This document shows positions 54,306-64,000 of a stretch of DNA of 64,000 nt, piece by piece. The stretch covers positions 30,943 through 94,942 of the forward strand of contig MCFE01000323.1 of the NCBI GenBank assembly GCA_002104905.1, given 5' to 3'. Position 1 is the stretch's first letter; every line of letters begins with the position of its first letter. The stretch is from Basidiobolus meristosporus CBS 931.73. Lineage: Eukaryota; Basidiobolomycota; Basidiobolomycetes; Basidiobolales; Basidiobolaceae. The notes under the pieces are model-generated. The model was not told the DNA's origin and ran no database searches. It saw only the letters and a list, made by a program, of their open reading frames with translations. Position numbers and translations under genes: made by a program.

Positions 54306-56995
54306 ATGGACAAGATTACTTTGACTCAATGCTGTAAGAGAAGAGAAAAAAGACCATGTGGCTATTGTGGCAAGCCTCTCAGCCATGAAGCATGCTGACA
54401 GCATAGGAAGTACTACAAGGATCACGGCCAGTGTTTTGCCACCCACGTCATATTTGACCATTCATTGGTCACTACTGTAGCAACATTATCGTGCTGGCCA
54501 GTTGATACTTCTATATTGGCACATGGCTGTCTTTGTGACCTTGCACAAACTGAGTCAGGTGAGTTTGTGATGCCTTTAGGCTCACCTCAGCCTTCTGAAT
54601 ATGGCACGCAGAGTGATAGCTCTGACAAAGAAGGTTTACTGATGGATTGTGAGCCCATCTCCCCTAACAACAGTACCCCATATGAGCCTGGTCAAATCCT
54701 AATATGCAATGAGACAGCACCCATTGAAACAAATGCCAAGGATACTTTATGGAGCCAAGTGAGCCCAGCAATCAATCTACTGGTGAATGATGTAATGTTG
54801 TGGCTAGAGAAGTGGCGCATTTCCACCAATATCAGTAATGGGGGCTTTGAGGATTAATTACTACTTGTTGCCAAGATCATACTGGAATGCAACTTACCAT
54901 GTACATGGTACAAGTGGACAACCGTCATATGGCTGGCAACATATGATCCAGAGACTGTCCTGATTCCAGCATGTGTTAACAGTTGCATAGCATTCACATC
55001 CAAAAATGCTACCATTGCAACGTGTCCAAATTGCCAGGAATCCACTACCACTGAGGGATAGCATTGTTCACACTCTGGATATATTCCGGCCATACCCTGT
55101 CTGAGGAAGCTGATGCAGTCCAACAAATATTACAAACCTATACAGTACCGCACTCAGTATCAATCAAGCACAAACATATCCAATATATTTGATGGCAAGC
55201 ATTGCAAACAGCTAAGAATCAAGGGCTACTTTGAAGGAATTTATGACCATGCCTTTGCTTTAGCAATTGATGGATTCTCATTAAACAAGTACTCTACCAG
55301 CAAATCCTGCTGGCCACTGATTCTCATCAATCTGAACCTGCCACCCATCTTATGGTGTCAGAGCAATAATCTGATGGTAGTCTCACTGGAATCTGGGCCT
55401 AAATCACCATCCAATCTGGATAGCTACCTGTATCTATTGCTGGATGAATTTTGTATGCTTTCCAGCAGGATAATAGTAAATTGCTGTCATGTAAAAGCGC
55501 ATATTATTATATGTATTGGAGATACCCCAGCCATCAGCAAGATAGCAGGATTTTTCAGGCACAATGGACAGCATTGCTTTCAAATGTGTGAGATCCAGGG
55601 GATTTACTCCATAACTCACACACATTGTTATTATGCAAACACCAGCACTAAGGACATCATCTTTCCACAGAGAGAACATACAGAAGTAAGCATGCAATTG
55701 CAGCAAAGTTGGCAAGCTATAAGCCATTGGCCAGCATATGGAATCCATTGGAAACCAGAGATACTTAAGATAGAGGGTATCTGTTGGAGCAAGAGCTTTC
55801 CACTGGGAGCAATGCATTTACTTTTCAACAATATCCCTATGCTGATGATCAAGTTGTACATGGGGCATTTCAAGCTAAATGATCCCTTTGAGATACTGGA
55901 GAAATTTGGCAGAATTGACAAGATATTACAGAGTATCTGCTACCCTGAGTACTTCTCACAGACTCCAATCAATATTGGTATGCATATGCCACAATACAAA
56001 TGCAAAGACTGGATGTGCTGGATTAGTATTTATTCAAGTAGTGTTCTGAGGCCATATCTACCAAGAGTGCATTGCAAGCATTGGGAGTCATATGTGGACA
56101 ATGTAGGAATAATTATACAGAAGTGGATCACCAATGCCAACTTGACACATCTACAGCTATTGTGCAAGGAGTTTGTAATGGAATTTGAGCAGCTGTACTA
56201 CAAACATAAATCTTAACGTGTAGATCTCTGCTGCTACTGGATCCATTCTCTGCTTCATCTTGCATGATGTGTGGAGAATATTGGGCTTTGCTTCACCTTT
56301 TGTGATTTTCCAATGGAGTGGATGTGTGGGGAGATAGGAAGACAAGTCAAGTTGTAGGTACTACCATATCCCAATCTCATCAAGAATATTACCTCCAAGT
56401 CCTTCATGGATGTGATGAGTTGGCACATGGAGGACAGCCAGGAAGAGTTGGAAAACACTGAAGACAAATGTGCACCTGGTGACACCTATGCCTATGGCAT
56501 TAAGAAGCTAAGCAGCCTAATGTGTGGGTAATCAGTAAAGTAATGCAAAGTTGGGTTGGGTGCAACAAGCAACTATTTTTTATTAGGAAAGCTCTATAAG
56601 GTGTGCTGGATTTTTCTTTGACACAAGCCAACTTCTAAACCATTCAATACAGAATTCACACTAACAAGAGCCAGAGTGCACCTATAAGGGGGACTAGAAG
56701 CCAGCAGGGAGAATGAGTTTACTGGCTAAATACCAATAAGTTCTTTGCAGATATTCAGGAGGTATTCATGTCAGAAGTGGCTATAACCAAGCATATGTTT
56801 GCAAGATGTACATGTTACCAGCAGTACAAGGTATATGGCAGCTTTGCAAGTATCACACTAAAAAGCCGTAAAGTTGAGGTGATAGAAGTATTTCAGTTGT
56901 GGCAGGTGTGCGCATTTGTGGAGGTTAGTAAGCAGGAGGCCATAGTTTTTTTTGATTCAAACTATATGTGGAATACCCAAGGTAGTAGTGGTTAA
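54306..56995 (+). pseudogene. Tnp2-type transposase of C12, most complete copy
   Basis: The ATG at 54306 opens the zinc-finger N-terminus (RPCGYCGKPLSHEAC). Core blocks are present: FALAIDGFSLNKYSTSKSCW (near 55250-55310), IICIGDTPAISKIAG (near 55505), QMCEIQGIYSITHTH (55580-55625) and WSKSFPLGAMHLLFNNIPML (55785-55840). One frame carries through 54306-56216 with only nonsense changes, at about 54390, 54855, 55060 and 56214. A 367-codon stretch (55113-56216) is open. The 52-nt intron lies at 56601-56652 and the C-terminal domain follows (to 56995, MWNTQGSSG). Two single-base deletions lie before the intron. The length without stops would be about 880 aa, within the usual Tnp2 range. Confidence 0.85.
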
Positions 56996-57473
56996 GCAAA
57001 TAAAGAGGGGTGATTCTACAGTGGAATATATGAGTTGCACAAGGGGAGTTAGAAAAAGGAAATACCATCTGATAAATTTGTATGGTAGCATTATACAGAA
57101 CCAGCTGTAGGCCACCATACTGCCAATATAATGCCATCAGAGTCTCACTGTGAGCTTGTTGAAATACCATCAAGTTTCATGCAATAGAAAGCAATTTGAT
57201 TTCCTGACCAGTTGAATCCATTTACAATAGTTGTAACATGCAATAAGACCACAACAATACCATGCAATTATTGTCACAATGCCAATTAAACCCTTTCAAG
57301 TTTTATCACTTTATTTGGTAGTAAAATTAGCAAAATGCTATCATGATCCCATCATAAGTTTGTTAAGAGAGTCACTAATTCCAAGCTGCTGGTATTATGA
57401 CAGTCTCTTAACAGGATCCTGACAGCTGATCTGGATTGGATCCACCCATGTCACCAAATTATTTTTTGTAGGG

Positions 57474-57809
57474 AAAGTACTTCTTGCAGGCTTGAATCAA
57501 GATTCATATGCACATGCAACAATACAAATGTAAGTACTGGATGAGCTGGATATGTATTTATTCAAATGGCCTTCTGGAGCCATTTCTACCAAGAATACAC
57601 TGGAAGTTTTGGGAGCTATATGTTGACATGGTGGAAATATTTACTCAGAAGCACATCACCAATGCCAACTTGACGCATCTATAGCTTTGGTGAGCAGAGA
57701 TTTTAATGGATTTGAGTGGCTATACTACAAACATAAAGCTGAAAATGTAGATCTCTGCTGCTACTGCATCTCTTCCCTACTCCATGTTGCTTGGTGTGTA
57801 GGAAATGTT
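57474..57809 (+). pseudogene. Tnp2 fragment C13
   Basis: Immediately after the C12 terminus, 336 bp match the Tnp2 coding region around 55960-56270. C12 therefore probably inserted into another CACTA transposase gene. The fragment is cut by the copia LTR at 57810. Confidence 0.65.
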
Positions 57810-58158
57810 TGTTGTAAAGACTCGTAATTCCACCTGAATATTCACCTAGCTTAGTCACTTAGATCAATACCCTCAAATCCTAGAGAATACTGACCAAATT
57901 CCTTGTTGGGATTTACTTAGAATATTTTCACCAAAATACCAGGTACCCAGAACATGATAATTCTCAAAGCTGTCCAAACAGCCCCACACTTTACACTCAT
58001 GTTCTTGGGACCTTCCTTAACCTATTCTACGTGTTCGTAATGCCAAGACCAGGTAAAAGTATAAATACTACTTTTACATTCAATAAATCATTAAGTGAGA
58101 ACCACATAATCTACTTGTCCTCCCAATCACTTCCAATATCTCCAAGACTCTTACAACA
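57810..58158 (+). repeat. 5' LTR of copia K5
   Basis: TGTTGTAAAG to TTACAACA, 349 bp, with a TATAAATA motif (about 58069-58076) just ahead of the expected transcription start. Confidence 0.9.
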
Positions 58159-58171
58159 GGTTATGAGCCCC
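58159..58171 (+). other. Copia primer-binding site, half-tRNA type
   Basis: The bases directly after the LTR read GGTTATGAGCCCC. This is complementary to the anticodon arm of initiator tRNA-Met, as in Drosophila copia, where a half-tRNA primes. The Gag ATG (58163) lies inside this site. Confidence 0.6.
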
Positions 58172-61100
58172 AAGCTGTCACTCTCTGCAATGTCTACTAC
58201 TGCTGTTACTGGAATTTTTTCCTCTGCTGAAAAGTTGGATGGCTCTAACTACCAAGTGTGAAAGGTGAAGATGAAAATGCTGCTACAAGAAAGAGGCCTT
58301 TGGGATATTGTCATGGGAGAAGAATGCCCTCCTAAAAACAAGGGAGAGGAAGCCTTAAAGTAGCAGAAGAAAAAACAAAGTGCCTTTAACTGCATTTGCC
58401 TTAATGTCAAGGACAAATTGCTAATTCAATGCTCAAGAGCAAAAACAGCAAAGAATGCCTGGAAGGCATTAATAGACACCTACCAGTCATGTTCAGCTGC
58501 CAAGAAAATGTATCTGAGACAAAAATTCTTTACTACAAAGATGCTGCCAGCAGAAGAAATGAAAAATCTAATTAACAGAATTACCCTGCTGGTAGATGAG
58601 ATGGAATCTGTGAGCGTACCAACTACTGATGAGGATGTGATAGTTACCATCCTGAATAGCCTGAAAGACAAGTTTCAGGGCCTTGTATTAGCCCTAGAGT
58701 CCAGAACTGAAGATTTGACCTTTAAATACGTATTTGGAAGGCTCCTGGATGAAGAATTAAGAAAATCAAGCGCCAATAAGAAGGAAGAAGAAAATGCTTT
58801 AATAAGCAATGATAACCAACAAAGGAGGTACCCAAGACCCTACAAAGGCAACAGCAACCTATTTTGCAACTACTGCAAAAGGAAAGGACACACATCAGAC
58901 CGGCGTCTCAAAAAGAGAGATTATCAGCAAAAGAAGCCTGAATATGGAAATGCTGCAACAATGGAAGATAGACTATTTATATCTGCACTAAATATGACCA
59001 CAAACAAGGATTCTCAGACGTGGTATATTGACTCTGGAGCTTCTCAACACCTTACACACTAAAAAGAACTTTTTACCCAATATCAAGAAATTCCTATTAA
59101 GGTTTTCATGGGTGACAATAGAACACTTGATGCAGTGGGAGAAGGAACTATCCAAGTAAACCTAAGAAGCAGTGAAGGAAGCCATACACTGACCTTTAAA
59201 GAAGTACTCTATGTACCAGAAATAGCCAAGAACCTACTCTCTGTCAGCAAGGCCACAGCAGAAGGACTCAGTTTCAGTTTTGACAATTCTGGATGCAGGA
59301 TCACTGATCAAAATGGTGCCCATATTGCTTTGGGCATCAGAGATCAGAATCTATACAAGTTGACTTATATTCCATCATATTTGGAAGCCAATATAAGTAA
59401 CTTAAATGAAGAAACACCAATGCTTTGGTGTAGGAGATTTGGACACATCAATTTTGATTATTTGCGTAAAATGATCAAAGATCAGCTAATTTCTGGAGTG
59501 AAAATTGATCCCCCTGCTAATTTGGAGCACTGTGAAGCCTGCATATATGGGAAACAAGCCAGACAACCGTTCAAGAGCTCTGGGCTAATCAAAACTAAGA
59601 AAAAATTAGATCTAATTCACTCAGATCTGTGTGGACCTATGCAAAATTTATCCTTAGGTGGGATGAAGTATTTAATCACTTTTATTGATGATTATACAAG
59701 ATACACATGGATCTACTTCATGGAGAGAAAGGAAGAAGCTCTGTCTAAGTTCAGGGAGTTTAAAGCCATGGTGGAGAGAGAAACTGGTGAAAAAATCAAG
59801 AAAATATGCTCTGACAATGGTGGAGAATATACCCCAAAACTCTTCATCCACTTCTGCAAAATTCATGGGATAAAGCAAGAGACTATTGTACCATACTCCC
59901 CACAGCAAAATAGAGTAGCAGAACATGCTAACAGATCAATAATTGATATGGCAAGATCTATGATCCATGATCAAAAATTATCCTATGATTTTTGGGTGGA
60001 ATCAGTTGCCACTGCTGTATACCTTAAAAATAGGAGTTATAACAGAATACTTTGTGATTCTACTCAATTTGAAGCATGGCATGGATACAGACCAAGTGCA
60101 GAACATCTAAGAATACTAGGGTGTACAGCATATGCCAAAAAACTGGCCGGAAATCAGTCAAAATTTGAGCCAAAAAGTGTCAAATGCATATTTTTGAGCT
60201 ACTGCAATGAGAGTAAGGCATACAGACTCTACAATACAAAAGCAAAGAAGCTGATCAAGTCCAGGGATGTGTTGTTTGATGAAAATTCAAAAATCTCACA
60301 AAAAATGACATCAGATGATGACAAAAATTTGATCTCAAGTCCACCAATTGTCAGGATTGAATCAGAGCAAAACAATGATAATTTTTTCACTCCAGAGGAC
60401 TCTACAACCATGGTTCAGCCAGAATCAGTGCCCAGGAATATCCCAGAAGTGATCATTCCCGTATCAAATGCCCGGAGATCAAATTGGACAAGAAATAGCC
60501 CAAATTACTATATCAATGAGGGTACAAACTTAGCCTATGCCTATTCAGTCCATATTGATGAACCCCAGACTGTAAAAGAGGTTCTAAATAGCCCTCAGAT
60601 GAAGTTTTGGAGATCCGCAATGACTGAGGAATATCAGACCCTGATGGAAAATCAAACTTGGGACTTAGTCAAATTACCAATCAACTGAAAATCACTTGGA
60701 TGCAGATGGGTCTTCAAGACAAAATACAAGGCTGATGGTACAATTGAAGGATACAAAGCAAGACTTGTAGCCAAAGGATACTCTCAAACAAAAGGACTTG
60801 ACTATACTGAGACCTTTGCACTGGTAGCCAAGTTTAATTCCATCAGATTAATATTGGCTATTGCAGCCAAATATAAGTTTTTTATTCATCAAATGGATGT
60901 AAAAACTGCATTTTTGAATGGAGAACTTGATGAGGACATGTACATGGACCAGCCTGATGGGTTTGTTGACCAAGATAACCCCCATTTGGTCTGCAAGCTT
61001 AAAAAGTCACTGTATGGTCTCAAACAATCACCAAGAGCCTGGAATTGCAAGATAGATTCTTATTTGGAATCTTTGAGTTTCAAAAGAAGTAATGCTGACT

Positions 61101-62131
61101 ATAGTATATACTATAAGCCAGATAGAGCAAATCCAGTTCTATTAGCTCTATATTTGGATGATCTTATTATAGCCACCAATAACCTAGCAACATTGGAAGA
61201 GACTAAATCCAGCCTATGTAAGGAGTTCAAGATGTCTGATTTAGGAGAACTTAGTTACTACTTAGGGATCAAGTTCTCCATAGACAGAAGTACCCAGACC
61301 ATCACCCTGAGCCAATCCAAGTATATTCAAGATATACTAAAGAAGTACTAAATGGAAGACTGTAAACCGGCAGCTACCCCAATGGAGACAAACCTTAACT
61401 TGGTCAAAACTCAACCAAATCAAGAGAGCTTGATGCCATCTGAAAGCCCTGACTTTTGTTATCAATTTATGGTTGGCAGTCTGATGTATATCATGCTTGG
61501 AACATGTCCAGATATCTCATATTCAGTGGGAGTTGTCAGCCAACATAATCAGAACTATGGATCTGATCATATTGCAGCAGTTAAGCGGATTTTTAGATAC
61601 CTAAAAGTAACTACTGATATCTGCTTAAGATACACTTATAATGATTCAGAACAGGATCTTGTAGGATACTCTGATGCTGATTGGGGACAAAATTTAGAAG
61701 ACAGAAGATCCACCACAGGATACACCTTTCTTTACTGTAAAGGGGCAATTTCATGGAATTCAAGAAAGCAACCAACCATAGCACTTTCCACCACAGAGGC
61801 AGAGTATATGGCAGCCTGTGAAGCTACAAAAGTAGCAATGTGGTTAAGAAAGCTTTTAACAGATTTAGGCCTATGTCAAAAAACGCCTATTACTTTATTT
61901 CAAGATAATCAAGGATGTATACAATTAGGTGGAAATCCAACTTTTCATGCTAGAACCAAGCACATAGATATTAGACATCATTTCATATGTGAAGCTATAG
62001 AGAATAACTTAGTTAGCTTAGTTTACTGTCCTACAGATGAAATGATTGCAGACATGTTTACCAAACCATTAGCTAGAGACAAGTTTGAATATCTTAGGTC
62101 AAAATTAAGACTAGTCAGTATGAACATTTAG
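58163..62131 (+). pseudogene. Copia K5 Gag-Pol, one frame with five stops
   Basis: A frame of 1322 codons with no frameshift is closed by stops at 58259, 58361, 59060, 60686 and 61349. Order: Gag, zinc knuckle near 58865 (last Cys replaced by Arg), protease DSGA near 59030, integrase HHCC at 59438-59560 and DDE residues in HSDLCGP, CSDNGGEY and PQQNRVAEH, reverse transcriptase with YLDDLIIA at 61151, and RNase H with GYSDADWGQ, LSTTEAEYMA and QDNQGC. PR-IN-RT-RH is the copia order. At 59060 and 60686 K1 has CAA; at 61349 K6 has AAA. Decay is by point mutation only, so this copy is younger than K1. Confidence 0.9.
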
Positions 62132-62142
62132 CTGAGTGGGAG

Positions 62143-62435
62143 TGTTGTAAAAATTTGTATTTCCACCTAAATATTCACCTAACTTAGTCACTTAGATCAT
62201 TACCTTCAAATCCTAGAGAATACTGACCAAATTCCTTGTTGGGATTTACTTAGAATATTTTCACCAAAATACCAGGTACCCAGAACATGATAATTCTCAA
62301 AGTTGTCCAAACAGCCCCAAACTTTGCACACATGTTCTTGGGACCTTCCTTAACCTATTCTATCTGCTTGTAATGCCAAGACCAGGTAAAAGTATAAATA
62401 CTACTTTTACATTCAATAAATCATTAAGTGAAAAC
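62143..62435 (+). repeat. 3' LTR of copia K5, interrupted
   Basis: Begins TGTTGTAAAAATTTG after the purine-rich GCTGAGTGGGAG and matches the 5' LTR for 293 bp until K6 starts at 62436. Confidence 0.9.
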
Positions 62436-62785
62436 TGTTGTAAGAGTCTTGGAGATATTGGAAGTGATTGGGAGAACAAGTAGATTATGTGGTTTTCACT
62501 TAATGATTTATTGAATGTAAAAGTAGTATTTATACTTTTACATGGTCTTGGCATTACAAACACGTAGAATAGGTTAAGGAAGGTCCCAAGAACATGTGTG
62601 CAAAGTTTGGGGCTGTTTGGACAACTTTGAGAATTTTCATGTTCTGGGTACCTGGTATTTTGGTGAAAATATTCTAAGTAAATCCCGACAAGGAATTTGG
62701 TCAGTATTCTCTAGGATTTGAAGGTGATGATCTAAGTGACTAAGTTAGGTGAATATTTAGGTGGAAAATACGAATTTTTACAACA
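62436..62785 (-). repeat. 3' LTR of copia K6
   Basis: 350 bp, complete, TGTTGTAAGAG to TTACAACA on the plus strand. It is very similar to the complement of 62143-62435. Confidence 0.92.
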
Positions 62786-62796
62786 CTCCCACTCAG

Positions 62797-64000
62797 CTAA
62801 ATGTTCATACTGACTAGTCCTAATTTTGACCTAAAGATATTCAAACTTGTCTCTAGCTAATGGTTTGGTAAATATGTCTGCAATCATTTCATCTGTAGGA
62901 CAGTAAACTAAGCTAACTAAGTTATTCTCTATAGCTTCACGTATGAAATGATGTCTAATATCTATGTGCTTGGTTCTAGCATGAAAAGTTGGATTTCTAC
63001 CTAATTGTATACATCCTTGATTATCTTGAAATAAAGTAATAGGCGTTTTTTGACATAGGCCTAAATCTGTAAAGAGCTTTCTTAACCACATTGCTTCTTT
63101 TGTAGCTTCACAGGCTGCCATATACTCTGCCTCTGTAGTAGAAAGTGCTACGGTTGGTTGTTTCTTGAATTCCATGAAATGGCTCCTTTACAGTAAAGAA
63201 AGGTGTATCCTGTGGTGGATCTTCTGTCTTCTAAATTTCGTCCCCAATCAGCATCAGAGTATCCCACAAGATCCTGTTCTGAATCCTTATAAGTGTATCT
63301 TAAGCAGATATCAGCAGTTCCTTTTAGGTATCTAAAAATCCGCTTAACTGCTGCAATATGATCAGATCCATAATTCTGATTATGTTGGCTGACAACTCCC
63401 ACTGAATATGAGATATCTGGACGTGTTCCAAGCATGATATACATCAGACTGCCGACCATAGATTGATAAGGAAAGTCAGGGCTTTCAGATGGCACCAAGC
63501 TCTCTTGATTTGGTTGAGTTTTGACCAAGTTAAGGTTTGTCTCCATTGGGGTAGCTGCCGGTTTACAGTCTTCCATTTTGTACTTCTTTAGTATATCTTG
63601 AATATACTTGGATTGGCTTAGGGTAATAGTCTGGGTACTTCTGTCTATGGAGAACTTAATCCCTAAGTAGTAACTAAGTTCTCCTAGATCGGACATCTTG
63701 AACTCCTTAGATAGGCTGGATTTAGTCTCTTCCAATGTTTCTAGGTTATTGGCGGCTATAATAAGATCATCCACATATAGAGCTAATAGAACTGGATTTG
63801 CTCTATCTGGCTTATAGTATATACTATAGTCAGCATTACTCCTTTTGAAACTCAAAGATTCCAAATAAGAATCTATCTTGCAATTCCAGGCTCTTGGTGA
63901 TTGTTTGAGACCATATAGTGACTTTTTAAGCTTGCAGACCAAATGGGGGTTATCTTGGTCAACAAACCCATCAGGCTGGTCCATATACACGTCCTCATCA
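62797..64000 (-). pseudogene. Copia K6 reverse transcriptase and RNase H
   Basis: The open frame 63148-63990 holds the reverse transcriptase C-terminus (YVDDLIIA near 63765) and the start of RNase H (GYSDADWGR). A one-base deletion near 63165 shifts into the frame 62831-63175 (LSTTEAEYMAACEATKEAMW, QDNQGC). An extra T near 62832 causes an early stop, against 62797 in K5. YVDD is canonical here, while K5 has YLDD. The gene start is outside the window. Confidence 0.88.

Larger units (their letters stand above)
52155..57473 (+). mobile_element. CACTA copy C12 with right terminus
   Basis: The left arm without terminus (from 52155) is followed by ORF A on the minus strand, a 222-bp divergent promoter, Tnp2 on the plus strand and a right arm ending AAATTATTTTTTGTAGGG (57456-57473). 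It is the best copy for seeing both start codons. An LTR-like segment at 53009-53269 replaces part of ORF A. Confidence 0.8.
57810..62435 (+). mobile_element. Ty1/copia element K5, near complete
   Basis: A 349-bp 5' LTR (57810-58158), a primer site, a full-length Gag-Pol frame with five nonsense codons, a purine tract and a 3' LTR from 62143 that is interrupted at 62436 by element K6. The rest of the 3' LTR must lie beyond the window. Confidence 0.93.
62436..64000 (-). mobile_element. Inverted copia element K6, continuing off-window
   Basis: A second member of the K5 family on the minus strand, inserted in the K5 3' LTR. Its own 3' LTR is 62436-62785 and its Pol runs from about 62797 to beyond 64000. 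Together with K5 it forms a long inverted repeat. Confidence 0.92.

Overview
This window is a 64 kb transposon nest from what looks like a fungal nuclear genome. I found no convincing host gene, rRNA, tRNA or CRISPR array. A basidiomycete (Agaricomycete-like) host is my inference. It rests on Tnp2-type CACTA/Plavaka-like transposases, HARBI1-type transposases, Ty3/gypsy and Ty1/copia elements, short GT-AG introns of about 45-52 nt and AT-rich, CpG-poor DNA. The species cannot be read from the sequence.

Layout. Bases 1-17858 are one CACTA-like element (C1). It is split by a Harbinger-like element (H1, 2052-8853) that itself carries a second Harbinger-like element (H2, 2300-5700), and again by a nearly pristine 7.2 kb gypsy element (9827-17001). 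C1 lies in the remains of another CACTA copy (C2, to about 18610). Bases 19441-24167 are a decayed copia element holding a 181-bp MITE and followed by an inverted copia fragment. Bases 24570-35245 are a mosaic of CACTA pieces (C3-C8) in both orientations with an LTR-like insertion. Bases 35396-39696 are a reversed Harbinger (H3) with an internal tandem duplication and a copia insertion. Bases 39774-44847 are CACTA pieces broken by several LTRs and a solo gypsy LTR. Bases 44848-57473 hold two long CACTA copies (C11, C12) separated by a truncated reversed Harbinger (H4). Bases 57810-64000 hold two copia elements in opposite orientation, one inserted in the 3' LTR of the other.

How the genes work together. 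Both DNA-transposon families use a divergent two-gene plan. In the CACTA family a Tnp2 transposase (plus in C1) faces a coiled-coil companion protein (ORF A) across about 220 bp. In the Harbinger family a DDE transposase faces an unrelated companion protein with a basic tail. The Harbinger elements also carry, between the companion gene and the right terminus, a conserved TATA box and a small, apparently spliced reading frame that I do not recognise. This is the most novel-looking item here. Only the gypsy Gag-Pol frame and the H2 transposase look fully open. Almost everything else carries nonsense codons, frameshifts or deletions.
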